Shown piece by piece: positions 16,648 through 25,315 of a stretch of DNA of 64,000 nt. Under the pieces are notes generated by a model that saw nothing but the letters and a program-made list of their open reading frames with translations, had not been told where the DNA came from and ran no database searches. How positions within the stretch are numbered: position 1 is the first letter of the stretch; every line of letters starts with the position of its first letter. The translations under genes were made by a program, and so were the position numbers. Source of the DNA: Nonomuraea sp. SYSU D8015 (GTDB lineage: Bacteria; Actinomycetota; Actinomycetes; Streptosporangiales; Streptosporangiaceae); the NCBI RefSeq assembly GCF_008065375.1, contig NZ_VJYI01000003.1, forward strand, positions 372,001 through 436,000. Direction: 5' to 3'.

Positions 16648-17484
16648 CTAGGCGGGCAGGGCGGTGCGGACGGCGGTCAGGCAGCGCTCCACGGCCGCCC
16701 GCGGCGCGAAGGCGTACGTGCCGTCGCCGAACAGCTCGAACGTCATGTGCCCGCGATACCCGCGCCGCCCCAGCGCCGCCAGGTAGTCCTCCAGGGGCAG
16801 CTCCCCGTCGCCCCACACCAGGTGCCCGGTGGGCCGGCCGTCGATCAGGTGGACGTGGCGGACGCGGTCGCCGAGCGCGTCGAAGTAGTCGTCCACCGTC
16901 TCCCCGGCGGCGGCCATGGCCACGGTGTCGAGCACGGCGCCCAGGTTCGGCGCCCCGATCTCGCCGATCATCCTGGCCAACGCCCGTGAGTCGTTGACGA
17001 GGTTGGACTCCACCCGCTGGAGGGCTTCCAGCACGCACGTGACGCCCAGCGTCCCGGCGTACGCGGCGATCTCGCCGATCGCGTCGGCGGAGCGGCGCCA
17101 CGCGGCGTCCACCGGCTCGTCCTCGAAGCCCCGCCCCGGCGTGAGCAACAGCAGCTCCGCGCCCAGCTCGGCGCACAGCTCGGCGGCGCGGCGGAACGTG
17201 GCGATGCTGCCCTCGCGCAGCCACGGGACCGGGGAGGCCACATTGACGGGGTACATCACCTGCTCGGGCGTCAGGCAGCGGACGGCGAGCCCGCGCGACT
17301 CCGCGGCCCGGCGGACGGCGCGGGCTTCGGCGTTGCTCAGCCGGGGGACGTGCAGCTGCGGCGCGACGCCCCACAGCTCCAGCTGTTCGCGGCCGAGGTC
17401 GGCGGCGTCGTCGAGGAAGCGGTCGAACGGCAGGTGCTGGTAGGAGAAGTTCGAGCCGGTGATCTGCCGGAGTGACAGTGCCAT
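16648..17484 (-). CDS. frlC: FrlC-like sugar epimerase (xylose-isomerase-like TIM barrel)
   Basis: A 278-residue metal-dependent TIM-barrel epimerase. By eye it parallels E. coli FrlC (fructoselysine 3-epimerase): LPFDRFLDDAADLG...LELWG, LTPEQVMYPVN, RVESNLVNDSRAL, and GDGELPLEDYLAALGRRGYRG all have counterparts. The four metal ligands of this fold are at E153, D186, H212 and E250. It would convert psicoselysine-type epimers into the fructosamine used by the kinase and deglycase. It is the last gene of the leftward importer operon (binding protein, two permeases, then this), nine bases after the permease. The fold is certain; the FrlC role rests on similarity plus FrlB and FrlD neighbours. 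Confidence 0.82.
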   Translation of the reverse strand: MALSLRQITGSNFSYQHLPFDRFLDDAADLGREQLELWGVAPQLHVPRLSNAEARAVRRAAESRGLAVRCLTPEQVMYPVNVASPVPWLREGSIATFRRAAELCAELGAELLLLTPGRGFEDEPVDAAWRRSADAIGEIAAYAGTLGVTCVLEALQRVESNLVNDSRALARMIGEIGAPNLGAVLDTVAMAAAGETVDDYFDALGDRVRHVHLIDGRPTGHLVWGDGELPLEDYLAALGRRGYRGHMTFELFGDGTYAFAPRAAVERCLTAVRTALPA

Positions 17485-17493
17485 GGAGGTTCC

Positions 17494-18330
17494 TTACTTG
17501 CCGATGCCGTCGGCGAGACCCTTGACGATGTAGCGCTGGCCGACGAAGAACAGCAGCACCACCGGGAGCGCCGCGATCACCATCCCGGCGAAGACCACCG
17601 GATATGCGGTGCCGTGCTTGCTCATCAGGCTCGTCAGGCCCACCGGCAGGGTCTGCACGCCGGCGCCGCTGGTGAAGACCATCGCGAAGAGGTACTCGTT
17701 CCAGGTGAAGAGGATGTGCAGCAGCACCGTCGAGGTGATGATCGGCTTGCACATCGGCAGGATGATCCGCCAGAAGCAGGTCCAGCGGCCCGCACCGTCC
17801 ATCGCCGCAGCCTCGTCCACCTCGCGCGGCAGGTCGATCATGTACGCGCGGATGAGGAACGTCGTGAACGGGATCCGGAAGGCGGTGTAGAGGATGAGCA
17901 GCGCCCAGAACGTGTTGTACAGGCCCATCGCCTGGAACATCTTCACCAGTGGCACCAGCGCCACGGTCGGCGCCAGCATCAGCCCGCCCAGGATGGCCGC
18001 CGTGAGCGTCTTGCCGAGCGGGATGTCGACGCGGGTCAGCCCGTAGGCGGCCCACGCGCTGACGAACACGGTGGCCACCGTCGAGGTCAGCGTCACGAGC
18101 ACGCTGGTGGTGAGATAGTCGCTGACCCCGCGGTTCCACGCCTTGGCGTAGTTGGCGAAGCTCCAGTCGAGGGGCAGGGCGAACGGGTCGCCGAAGAGCT
18201 CGGCGTTGGTCTTGAACCCGTTGAGCGTCATCCACGCCAGCGGATAGAGCACCACCACGGCCAGGGCCAGCAGGAACGCCCACATGAAGACGCGGGCGAT
18301 CACTGCGAGGAAGCTCAGGCGCGTCACCAT
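17494..18330 (-). CDS. Sugar ABC transporter permease, MalG-like (FrlM-type)
   Basis: A 278-residue CUT1-family permease with six membrane helices, the first at about residues 12-34. The cytoplasmic EAA loop that docks to the ATPase reads EVDEAAAMDGAGRWTCFWRIILP at about 190-212. It ends QRYIVKGLADGIGK, typical of MalG-like subunits. Its start overlaps the partner permease stop by 7 bp, so the two are co-translated. No ATPase gene is in this operon, so a shared MsiK-type ATPase encoded elsewhere probably energises it, as is usual for actinomycete CUT1 importers. By context it imports fructosamines such as fructose-amino acids. Confidence 0.9.
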   Translation of the reverse strand: MVTRLSFLAVIARVFMWAFLLALAVVVLYPLAWMTLNGFKTNAELFGDPFALPLDWSFANYAKAWNRGVSDYLTTSVLVTLTSTVATVFVSAWAAYGLTRVDIPLGKTLTAAILGGLMLAPTVALVPLVKMFQAMGLYNTFWALLILYTAFRIPFTTFLIRAYMIDLPREVDEAAAMDGAGRWTCFWRIILPMCKPIITSTVLLHILFTWNEYLFAMVFTSGAGVQTLPVGLTSLMSKHGTAYPVVFAGMVIAALPVVLLFFVGQRYIVKGLADGIGK

Positions 18331-19211
18331 TCCACCCTTCTCCTGCGGGCGACCCACAGCTGGGCGACCGCGATGCCGAGCGTGATCACGAAGAGGACGG
18401 TCGCGATCGCCGCGGCGTACCCGAAGTTGTTGCGGACGAAGCCGCTGCGGTAGAGCCACGTGCCCAGCACCTGCGTGGAGTTGTTCGGCCCGCCGGCCGT
18501 CATCACCATGACCTCGTTGAACACCTGGAACGCGCCCGAGAGCGTGACGATCGCCATCAGGCCGGTCATCTCCCGCACCAGCGGCACCGTCACGTGGAAG
18601 AAGCGGCCCACCGGGCCGACGCCGTCGATGGCGGCGGCCCCGTAGATCTCCGCCGGGATGCGCTGGATGGCGACGGCGAACAGCAGGGTGGAGTACCCGA
18701 AGCCCTGCCACTGGCTCATCGCGATGATCGCCGACATGGCCGTGCTCTCCTGGCCCAGCCACGCCTGGGCCAGCTGGTCCAGGCCGACGGCCCGGAGCGC
18801 GTGGTTGAGCGGGCCCAGCTTCGGCTCGTAGATGAAGTAGAACAGCAGACCCGCCACGGTCAGCGAGATCGCCGCGGGGATGAAGTAGACCGCCCGCAGC
18901 GCGCGCTGCCACCGTTCGCTCCGGATGCTCTCGATGAGCGCGGCCAGCAGGAGAGCGCCGAACACCTGGAACACGATGGAGACCACCGCGTACAGGGTGT
19001 TGTTGCCGAGCGCGGACCAGAAGACCGGGTCGTCGACGAGCCGGGCGTAGTTGTCCAGCCCGACGTACTCCTGGCTCCCGCTGTAGATGTCCCACTTGAG
19101 CGTGCTGAACTGGAGGTTCTGCACGAGCGGCAGGTAGACGAACACTCCGACCAGCACGAGGGCGGGGACGACCCACGCGAGCCCGAGCGTCCTTCGCAGG
19201 GTGGCGCGCAC
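18324..19211 (-). CDS. Sugar ABC transporter permease, MalF-like (FrlN-type)
   Basis: A 295-residue CUT1 permease with six predicted helices (first: LGLAWVVPALVLVGVFVYLPLVQ). The EAA loop is EIYGAAAIDGVGPVGRFFHVTVP. It is the heteromeric partner of the 17494-18330 permease. The GTG start at 19211 lies two bases after the binding-protein stop, which explains strong coupling; its stop overlaps the next start. In Bacillus subtilis the fructosamine importer likewise consists of a binding protein (FrlO) and two permeases (FrlN, FrlM) encoded with the deglycase and kinase. Confidence 0.9.
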   Translation of the reverse strand: MRATLRRTLGLAWVVPALVLVGVFVYLPLVQNLQFSTLKWDIYSGSQEYVGLDNYARLVDDPVFWSALGNNTLYAVVSIVFQVFGALLLAALIESIRSERWQRALRAVYFIPAAISLTVAGLLFYFIYEPKLGPLNHALRAVGLDQLAQAWLGQESTAMSAIIAMSQWQGFGYSTLLFAVAIQRIPAEIYGAAAIDGVGPVGRFFHVTVPLVREMTGLMAIVTLSGAFQVFNEVMVMTAGGPNNSTQVLGTWLYRSGFVRNNFGYAAAIATVLFVITLGIAVAQLWVARRRRVEW

Positions 19212-19213
19212 GG

Positions 19214-20527
19214 CTACTTGGCCGCGTCGGAGGCCTGGCGCACGCTCTCGAGCACCTTCTCGGGCGTCGTGCCGCCGCTGACGAGGGCCTCGCCGCCGGC
19301 CAGCCAGGCGTCGGCCACCTCGGGCACGGTGACGGTGTCGAGCCAGATTGCCAGCCTCGGCGCCTTGTTGACCAGCTGGACGCCCTCGTAGACGGCCTTG
19401 CTGGAGGTCTCCGGAGTGACCGCCCCGACGACCGTGCTGGGCTGCCCGTACGGCGGCGACGACAGCGTCTTGGCGTTCTCCAGGGTCGTGACGAACTTCA
19501 TGAAGTCGACGGCGAGCGCGACCCTGGGCGACTTGGCGTTGACCAGGTATCCCTCGGGCGAGCCCTCCAGCACGGTGGGATCGCCGGCGGCGTTCTGCGG
19601 CACGGGGAGCTGGAAGATGCCGAAGTCGTCCGGCTTGACCTTGCCCGACGTCGCGTTGTCGAACTCCAGGATCTCCTGGTAGTACATGGCGGCCTTGCCG
19701 CCCGCGAAGGCCTCCTGGGCGGAGGAGTAGAGCACGCCGTTGGTGCCGCTCTTGGTGTCGGTGCACTGGTCGACCAGCGTCTTGAACTGGGTGAGCGAGG
19801 TGACGTAGCCCGGGTGGTCGAGCTTGGCCGTCTCCGGGACGAAGTCGGCCTGGAGGGTGTCGTGCGGCACGTTGTACGCGAACAGCTGCTGCAGGTAGTG
19901 CAACGCGGGCCAGCCGTCCTTGTTGCCGAACGCGACGGGCTCGTACCCGGCCTTGCGCAGCGGGCCGCAGGCGGCGATGAGCTCCTCGAACGTGGCCGGC
20001 ACCTTGACCCCGGCCTTCTCGAAAGCCGTCTTGCTGTAGCCCATGAACTTCCCGTTGCCGTACAGCGGGATGCCGTAGTACTTGCCGTCGCGGGCGAAGG
20101 CCTCCAGCGAGCCGGGGCTGAACGTCTTGCCCCACTCGGTGTCCGGGCCGATCACCTTGGTGAGGTCGGCGGCCCGTCCACCGCGGATGTAGTTGTCCGC
20201 CCAGTTGCCGGTCCAGGTGAAGTAGATGTCCGGGAGCGCGTCCGAGGCCGTGAGCGTCTTGAGCTTGTCCTTGACGCTCTGGTCGGTCTCCTGGATCAGC
20301 TCGATCTTCACCTGCGGGTGCTTCTTGCGGTACTCGGCCGCGAGGTTCTCGAAGTAGGGGCCGGTGGGGTCGCCCGCGAACTTCGTGAGGATGCTCAGCG
20401 TTCCGGAGAACTCCGGCGTCGCGGCCACGTCGGCCGCCGAAGTGGTCTGTGACTGCCCGCCGGAGCAGGCGGCCAGCGTGAGTGTCCCGAGGAGTGCCGC
20501 GAACGTCGACAGTGCGCGAGGGCGCAT
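19214..20527 (-). CDS. Sugar-type ABC transporter solute-binding lipoprotein (FrlO-like)
   Basis: A 437-residue extracellular solute-binding protein of family 1. The signal peptide ends in the lipobox LAAC (Cys 21) and is followed by a Ser/Gln-rich linker. The two-lobe family features include KHPQVKIELIQETDQSVKDKLKTL, DIYFTWTGNWAD, and the GKAAMYYQEILEF segment with aromatic residues that normally stack on sugars. It heads the leftward importer operon and would capture the ligand outside the cell. The ATG at 20527 follows GAAAGGAAG. An operator-like palindrome at 20577-20594 lies 50 bases upstream. Ligand identity (fructosamine) is inferred from the FrlB/FrlD/FrlC neighbours. Confidence 0.9.
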   Translation of the reverse strand: MRPRALSTFAALLGTLTLAACSGGQSQTTSAADVAATPEFSGTLSILTKFAGDPTGPYFENLAAEYRKKHPQVKIELIQETDQSVKDKLKTLTASDALPDIYFTWTGNWADNYIRGGRAADLTKVIGPDTEWGKTFSPGSLEAFARDGKYYGIPLYGNGKFMGYSKTAFEKAGVKVPATFEELIAACGPLRKAGYEPVAFGNKDGWPALHYLQQLFAYNVPHDTLQADFVPETAKLDHPGYVTSLTQFKTLVDQCTDTKSGTNGVLYSSAQEAFAGGKAAMYYQEILEFDNATSGKVKPDDFGIFQLPVPQNAAGDPTVLEGSPEGYLVNAKSPRVALAVDFMKFVTTLENAKTLSSPPYGQPSTVVGAVTPETSSKAVYEGVQLVNKAPRLAIWLDTVTVPEVADAWLAGGEALVSGGTTPEKVLESVRQASDAAK

Positions 20528-20576
20528 GGGCTTCCTTTCTCGGATCCGCCGTGATGTGGGCCGACCCTACAGCTCG

Positions 20577-20594
20577 TCTGATACCGGTACCAGA
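20577..20594. promoter_or_regulatory. LacI-type operator copy 1 in the frl divergent region
   Basis: TCTGATACCGGTACCAGA is an 18-bp inverted repeat with one mismatched pair, centred on ACCGGT and lying 50 bp upstream of the binding-protein start. It shares GATACCGGTA with the site at 20727-20742. The nearby LacI regulator (22681) is the obvious candidate ligand. Confidence 0.75.
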
Positions 20595-20726
20595 CCCGTC
20601 GGCCAAGATCTTTCTTTCGTTAACCTGGCGTGACCTTGCGCCGTCCGCCGAAAACGCAGCTCACTGAGGGGGAGTGGAAATGTCGGGTTGACGGCGCACG
20701 GGCGCCTGTGTCAACGTGACCTCCGC

Positions 20727-20742
20727 GTGATACCGGTATCAC
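20727..20742. promoter_or_regulatory. LacI-type operator copy 2 in the frl divergent region
   Basis: GTGATACCGGTATCAC is a perfect 16-bp palindrome 33 bp before the deglycase start and 149 bp from the first copy. A TTGACG at 20688-20693 could be the -35 of the rightward promoter, which would put this site at the transcription start, where a LacI repressor would block initiation; the matching -10 is weak. Confidence 0.8.
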
Positions 20743-20774
20743 ACGATTCCACGCCGGATCCCGAAAGGATTGCG

Positions 20775-21779
20775 ATGATGCTCGGATTCAACGAGCCGGA
20801 ATTTCTCGCCCAGGTGGCGAGCGCGGTGGCCCTGCGGCCGCAGATCGAGGAGGTGGTCGACCGGCTCGTGGACGAGGGATTCGACACGCTGCTCCTCGTC
20901 GGGGCCGGCGGCACCTACGCCCAGATGTGGCCGTACGAGCACTTGGCCCGGCGCAGCTCCACCCTCGACGTGCGCGCCGCCATCGCGGCCGAGCTGGTCG
21001 TCTCCGGCGACGCGCGGCTCGGCGAGCGCACGGTGGCGCTGTTCACCTCGGTCTCCGGCACCACCGACGACAGCATCCGGGCCATCGAGTACTGCAAGTC
21101 CAAGGGCGCCTACACGATCTCCTTCACCGGCCACCCGGACTCGCCGGTGGCCACGAAGGTGGACCAGGCGTTCATCTCCCAGCCCAAGACGTGGCCGTTC
21201 GACATGCAGCTGCTGCTGTTCATGGGCCGGTTGCTGGCGCGGCGGGGCGAGTTCGACGGGTACGAGAAGTTCGCCGGCGAGTTCGCCGCCATCCCGGAGA
21301 TCCTCGTCGAGGTGGCGAGGCAGGCCGAGCCCGCGGCCGCCGCCTTCGCCGAGGCGCACAAGGAGACCGACTACCACTTCCTCATCGGCGGCGGGAACCT
21401 GTGGGGGTTCACCTACCTCTACTCGATGTGCATCCTCGAGGAGATGCAGTGGCTGCGCACCACCCGCGTGCACAGCGCCGAGTTCTTCCACGGCTCGCTG
21501 GAGCTGCTGGAAGAGGACACGAGCGTGATCATCTTCCAGGGCGAGGACGAGACGCGCCCGCTCACCGACCGCGCAGCGGCGTTCGCCAGGCGCGTCTCGA
21601 AGGACGTCACGGTCTTCGACACCCGCGACTACCCGCTCACCGGCATCAGCCCGGAGTTCCGCGGGCTGCTCGCGCCGCTGGTGCTCGACACCGTCATGGG
21701 CCGGGTCAGCAAGCACCTGGAGCGGGTCCGCGACCACTCTCTGGAGCTGCGCCGGTATTACCGCGTCATGGATTACTGA
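20775..21779 (+). CDS. frlB: FrlB-like fructosamine-6-phosphate deglycase (SIS domain)
   Basis: A 334-residue protein with two SIS (sugar isomerase) domains. FrlB enzymes split fructosamine 6-phosphates into glucose 6-phosphate and the free amine or amino acid. The LLLVGAGGTYAQ and LFTSVSGTTDDSIRAIEYCKSKGA segments are the first SIS phosphate-binding site. The second holds LIGGGNLWGFTYLYSMCILEEMQWL followed by HSAEFFHGSLELLEE, the region of the FrlB catalytic Glu/His, then GEDETRPLTDRA. Sequence and neighbours fit FrlB rather than GlmS/AgaS. GAAAGGA precedes tandem ATGs at 20775 and 20778. The kinase gene starts one base after its stop. Confidence 0.88.
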   Translation: MMLGFNEPEFLAQVASAVALRPQIEEVVDRLVDEGFDTLLLVGAGGTYAQMWPYEHLARRSSTLDVRAAIAAELVVSGDARLGERTVALFTSVSGTTDDSIRAIEYCKSKGAYTISFTGHPDSPVATKVDQAFISQPKTWPFDMQLLLFMGRLLARRGEFDGYEKFAGEFAAIPEILVEVARQAEPAAAAFAEAHKETDYHFLIGGGNLWGFTYLYSMCILEEMQWLRTTRVHSAEFFHGSLELLEEDTSVIIFQGEDETRPLTDRAAAFARRVSKDVTVFDTRDYPLTGISPEFRGLLAPLVLDTVMGRVSKHLERVRDHSLELRRYYRVMDY

Positions 21780-21780
21780 C

Positions 21781-22650
21781 GTGAAGGTGCTCGGCTTCGG
21801 CGACAACATCGTCGACCGATTCGTCGACCGCGGCGTGGACTACCCGGGCGGCAACAGCGTCAACGTCGCCGTCTACGCCAGCCGCCTCGGCGTCGAGGCG
21901 GCCTACCTGGGGGTCTTCGGCGACGACGACCTCGGCCGCTTCCTCCGCGAGTCGATCGCCGCCGAAGGGGTGGCGGTCGACCGCTGCGTCGTGAGGGCGG
22001 GTGAGAGCGGTGTCTCCCACCTCCGGGTCGACGACGGCGACCGGGTGTTCCTCGGCTGGAACGGCGGCGGCGTCACCGTACGCGAGCCTCTCGTGCTCGA
22101 CGACGATCTGCTCCGCTACGCGGGCGGCTTCGACCTCGTGCATTCGAGCGTCTACTCGCGCAGCGAGCCCGAGCTGCCGAAGCTGGCCGCGCTCGGCAGG
22201 CTGGTCGGCTTCGACCTGTCCAGCGAGGAGGAGTACCGCACCCCCGCCTACCTGGATCGGGTCTGCCCGTACGCCGACCTCGTGCTGCTGTCCTGCTCCC
22301 ACCTCTCCGCGGACGCCACGGTGGAGTTGCTGGCCGAGGCGGTGGGCCGGGGGGCCGGGCTCGCGCTCGGCACGCGGGGAGTCCACGGCGCGATCGCCAC
22401 CGACGGCCGGGTCACGGTCGCCGGCTCGGCACGGCTCGTGGAGGGGGCCATCGTGGACACGATGGGCTGCGGCGACGCCTTCCTCGCCGGGTTCGCGGTC
22501 TCGCTGCTGCGCGACGGCTGGGCGGCGGACGTCCGGCCGGATCGCGGCATGATCGAGCGGGCTCTGCGCGGGGGCGCGCAGTCGGCGTTCGAACAGTGTT
22601 TCGTGGAAGGGGCCTTCGGTCACGGGCGGGCGTCCGTGACTACGATGTGA
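21781..22650 (+). CDS. frlD: FrlD-like fructosamine 6-kinase (PfkB family)
   Basis: A 289-residue ribokinase/PfkB-family kinase. It begins with GFGDNIVDRF and YPGGNSVNVAVYASRLG, matching E. coli FrlD, and contains DRVFLGWNGGGVTV, DLVHSSVYSRSEPELPKL and the catalytic DTMGCGDAFLAGF (D232). The usual DTxGAGD motif has Cys at position 230 in place of Ala, a mild substitution. It phosphorylates imported fructosamine at O6 for the deglycase. The GTG start is one base after the deglycase stop, and the LacI gene follows 30 bases downstream, making a frlB-frlD-regulator operon. Confidence 0.88.
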   Translation: MKVLGFGDNIVDRFVDRGVDYPGGNSVNVAVYASRLGVEAAYLGVFGDDDLGRFLRESIAAEGVAVDRCVVRAGESGVSHLRVDDGDRVFLGWNGGGVTVREPLVLDDDLLRYAGGFDLVHSSVYSRSEPELPKLAALGRLVGFDLSSEEEYRTPAYLDRVCPYADLVLLSCSHLSADATVELLAEAVGRGAGLALGTRGVHGAIATDGRVTVAGSARLVEGAIVDTMGCGDAFLAGFAVSLLRDGWAADVRPDRGMIERALRGGAQSAFEQCFVEGAFGHGRASVTTM

Positions 22651-22680
22651 TGCGCCGATCAGGAACGAGGGACGACATCC

Positions 22681-23871
22681 ATGCCAGCTGACCGCGGCCA
22701 GGCGGGGCCGACGATCTCGGAGGTGGCGGCGGAGGCCGGGGTGGGCCGCGCCACGGCGGCCCGCACGCTCGGCGGTTACGGATACGTCAGCCCGGAGCTG
22801 CGGGCGCGGGTGCTCGCGGCGGCCGAGAAGCTGGGCTACCGTGCGAACGCGCTGGCCAGGAGCATGTCCACCGGCGTGAGCCACACGCTGGGCGTGATCG
22901 TCGCCGACATCGGCAACCCGTTCTTCGCGGGGCTGCTGCGGGGCGTCTCCGACACCTCGCGGGCCCGGGGGTTCGACGTGATCGTGCTGAGCACGTACGA
23001 GAACCTCCAGGAGGAGATCGCGGCCACGAACGTGCTCATCGACAAGCGCGTCGACGGCGTCATCGTGGCCTCCGCCGCCGTCCAGCGCGACCAGGTCGCG
23101 CACATCAAGGCGGCCATGGACCGCGGCATCCCCGTCGTGCTCGTGGACCGCGCGGTTTCGGCGCTCGACCTCGACGCGGTCGTGATCGACAACCGCGACG
23201 CGGCGCGGGAGGCGGTCGAGGTGCTCATCGCGGCCGGGCACCGCCGCATCGGGTTCGTGTGGGGGCCGCCGGTGGCCGAGCCGCCGGCCACCAGACGCGA
23301 GCTGGTGGCGGCGGCCTCCCGCAACCTGTGGACCGACGGGGAGCGGCTGCGCGGCTACCTCGACGCGCTCGACGACGCCCACATCCCCTTCGACCCCGAG
23401 CTGGTGATGGTGGGGCCGAAGACGGAGGAGCGGGTGGTGCGCGAGGTCGGGCGCATGCTCGCGCTGCCCGACCGCGCCACCGCCGTCTTCTGCACCGAGA
23501 CCGACGGCATGACGGGCTCGCTGCGGGCCCTGCGGGCGGCCGGGCTGTCCTATCCGGACGACGTTGCGCTGATCGGGTTCGACGACAGCGCGTGGGCGGC
23601 GGTCATGGAGCCGCCGCTGACGATGATCGCCCAGCCTGTGCACGAGCTGGGGGCCAAGGCGGCCGAGGTGCTGCTCGACATCCTCGGCGGGGCCGAGCCC
23701 GCCCGCGAGATGCACACCCTGCGCTCCCGCCTCATCCAGCGCGCCTCCGTGGCCCCGCCGCGCGCCCCGGCGCCGCCGCGCGCCCCGGCCCCGCCACGCG
23801 CCTCGGCCGCCCCACCGTCCGGCCCCGTCGCCCCACCGTCCGGCTCTGTCGCCCCGCCGTCCGGCTCCTGA
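22681..23871 (+). CDS. LacI-family regulator of the frl-type locus, with repetitive Pro-rich tail
   Basis: A 396-residue LacI/GalR repressor: N-terminal HTH (ISEVAAEAGVGRATAARTLGGYGYVSPELRARVL, residues 12-45) with hinge, then a periplasmic-binding-protein-like effector domain (GVIVADIGNPFFAGLLRGV onward). It is the last gene of the frlB-frlD operon and probably binds the two GATACCGGTA operators in the divergent region. The core ends near residue 355 (LRSRLIQRASVA). The remaining 40 residues are an unusual low-complexity tail made of APPRAP and PPSGSVA repeats. The start has an AACGAGGGACG region upstream. Confidence 0.9.
   Translation: MPADRGQAGPTISEVAAEAGVGRATAARTLGGYGYVSPELRARVLAAAEKLGYRANALARSMSTGVSHTLGVIVADIGNPFFAGLLRGVSDTSRARGFDVIVLSTYENLQEEIAATNVLIDKRVDGVIVASAAVQRDQVAHIKAAMDRGIPVVLVDRAVSALDLDAVVIDNRDAAREAVEVLIAAGHRRIGFVWGPPVAEPPATRRELVAAASRNLWTDGERLRGYLDALDDAHIPFDPELVMVGPKTEERVVREVGRMLALPDRATAVFCTETDGMTGSLRALRAAGLSYPDDVALIGFDDSAWAAVMEPPLTMIAQPVHELGAKAAEVLLDILGGAEPAREMHTLRSRLIQRASVAPPRAPAPPRAPAPPRASAAPPSGPVAPPSGSVAPPSGS
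23755..23868. repeat. In-frame tandem repeats encoding a Pro-rich C-terminal tail
   Basis: Two short in-frame repeat families end the LacI gene: 18-bp units encoding APPRAP-type hexapeptides (about 23755-23810) followed by about three 21-bp units encoding PPSGSVA-type heptapeptides (about 23810-23868). They look like recent slippage expansion at the 3' end of the gene. Boundaries are approximate. Confidence 0.7.
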
Positions 23872-24079
23872 GCACGTTCGCACCCGGCTGTCCGGCTCAT
23901 CACCGTCGGCAATCCCAGGGGGCCGGTCACCGCGCAACCCGGGAAGGGCACCATGCACGCCCGCCCCGATGCCACGCCCGCCGTCCCAGGCAGGGCATCC
24001 GCCGCAGTCCCGCCGTGCCCCTGCCACACGCGGGCCGGCGGCCCGGGGGCGGCCTAGAAGTCCGAGGGCGATCGAGAAG

Positions 24080-25261
24080 TCACTGCGCCCCGGTGACGAT
24101 CTGGTCGAGGGCGCCGGGCGAGAGCACGTGCTCGACGACCATGACGGCGGCCCCGAGGACCCCCGCCCGATCCCCCAGCTCGCTCACCCGGATGCCGAGA
24201 TGCTGCGTGGCCAGCGGCAGCGACCGGCTGTAGATCGTCTCACGCACCCCCGCGAGCACCTGCTCACCCGCCTCAGCGAGGTCTCCGCCGATCACGACGA
24301 CGGACGGGTTGAAGAAGTTGACGATCGACGCCATCACGACGCCGACCTCGCGTCCGGCCTGCCGGACCAGCCGCGTGGCGCGGAGGTCGCCCGCGCGCAT
24401 GAGCGCCACCACGTCCCTGCCGCCCCGCGCCTCGATCCCGGCGGCACGCAGCGCCGCCGCCATCGACGCGCCGCCGGCCACCGCCTCCAGGCAGCCGGCG
24501 TTGCCGCACCGGCACGGCGCCTCGGAGTCGGGCACGCGTACGTGGCCGATGTCCCCCGCCGTGCCCTGTGCGCCGCGGTGGAGCCTGCGGCCGGAGATGA
24601 TGCCGCAGCCGATGCCCGTGCCCATCTTGACGAAGATCAGATGATCGACCTGGGGACGGGCGGCCCAGTGCTCTCCGAGCGCCATGATGTTGACGTCGTT
24701 GTCGACCAGGACGGGTGCGCCGAGCCGGTCGCCGAGCCACTGCGGCACCGGGAAGCCGTCCCAGCCGGGCATGATCGGCGGGTTCGCCGGCCGTCCCGAG
24801 GCGTGCTCGACCGGCCCGGGCAGGCCGACGCCCACCCCGCACACACTCGCCAGGTCGCGGCCGACGCCGGCGAGCAGCTCCTGGAAGGCGTCCACGACCC
24901 AGGTCAGCGTGCGCTCGGGCCCGCGGTCGACGGGCAGCTCCGCGGCCCGCTCGGCGAGCACGGTCATGCCGAGGTCGATCACGGCCAGGCGGGCGTGGGT
25001 GGCGCCGAGGTCGGCCGCGAGCACGACCCGCGCTCCCCCGTTGAACGCGAACACCGTGGCGGGCCGGCCCCCCGAGGAGATCGAGTCCTCGCCGGCCACC
25101 ACCCAGCGGCGGTCGATCAGCCCGTCCAGCCGCTGCGACACCGTGGACCTGGACAGCCCGGTGAGCTGGGCGAGCTCCCCGCGGGTACGGGCCTGCCCGT
25201 CCCTAAGGATGGCCAGGAGCACACCTGCCCCCGGCGCCTGACCGGTCGGTCCATTCGGCAT
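24080..25261 (-). CDS. ROK-family transcriptional regulator
   Basis: A 393-residue ROK (repressor, ORF, kinase) protein. An N-terminal winged HTH (GELAQLTGLSRSTVSQRLDGLIDRRWV, about 28-54) precedes a ROK sugar-kinase-like domain with VVLAADLGATHARLAVID (phosphate-binding loop), VGVGLPGPV, VDNDVNIMALGE and the zinc motif CRCGNAGCLE. Such NagC/Mlc/XylR-like proteins sense sugars or sugar phosphates. The start codon is ATG with the frame beginning MPNGPTG. It points toward the frl locus with 208 gene-free bases between. It could add a second layer of sugar control there, but no target site is evident. Confidence 0.88.
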   Translation of the reverse strand: MPNGPTGQAPGAGVLLAILRDGQARTRGELAQLTGLSRSTVSQRLDGLIDRRWVVAGEDSISSGGRPATVFAFNGGARVVLAADLGATHARLAVIDLGMTVLAERAAELPVDRGPERTLTWVVDAFQELLAGVGRDLASVCGVGVGLPGPVEHASGRPANPPIMPGWDGFPVPQWLGDRLGAPVLVDNDVNIMALGEHWAARPQVDHLIFVKMGTGIGCGIISGRRLHRGAQGTAGDIGHVRVPDSEAPCRCGNAGCLEAVAGGASMAAALRAAGIEARGGRDVVALMRAGDLRATRLVRQAGREVGVVMASIVNFFNPSVVVIGGDLAEAGEQVLAGVRETIYSRSLPLATQHLGIRVSELGDRAGVLGAAVMVVEHVLSPGALDQIVTGAQ

Positions 25262-25315
25262 GCGGCCTACCCTACTTCCGGCATCGAACAGCTTCGGCCG
25301 CCGGACCGGACGGCC

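Noticed and set aside
15734..18283. 849-codon open frame on the - strand spanning three genes
   Set aside because: It runs through the membrane protein, epimerase and permease genes in another frame and has low-complexity Arg/Gly/Ala sequence.
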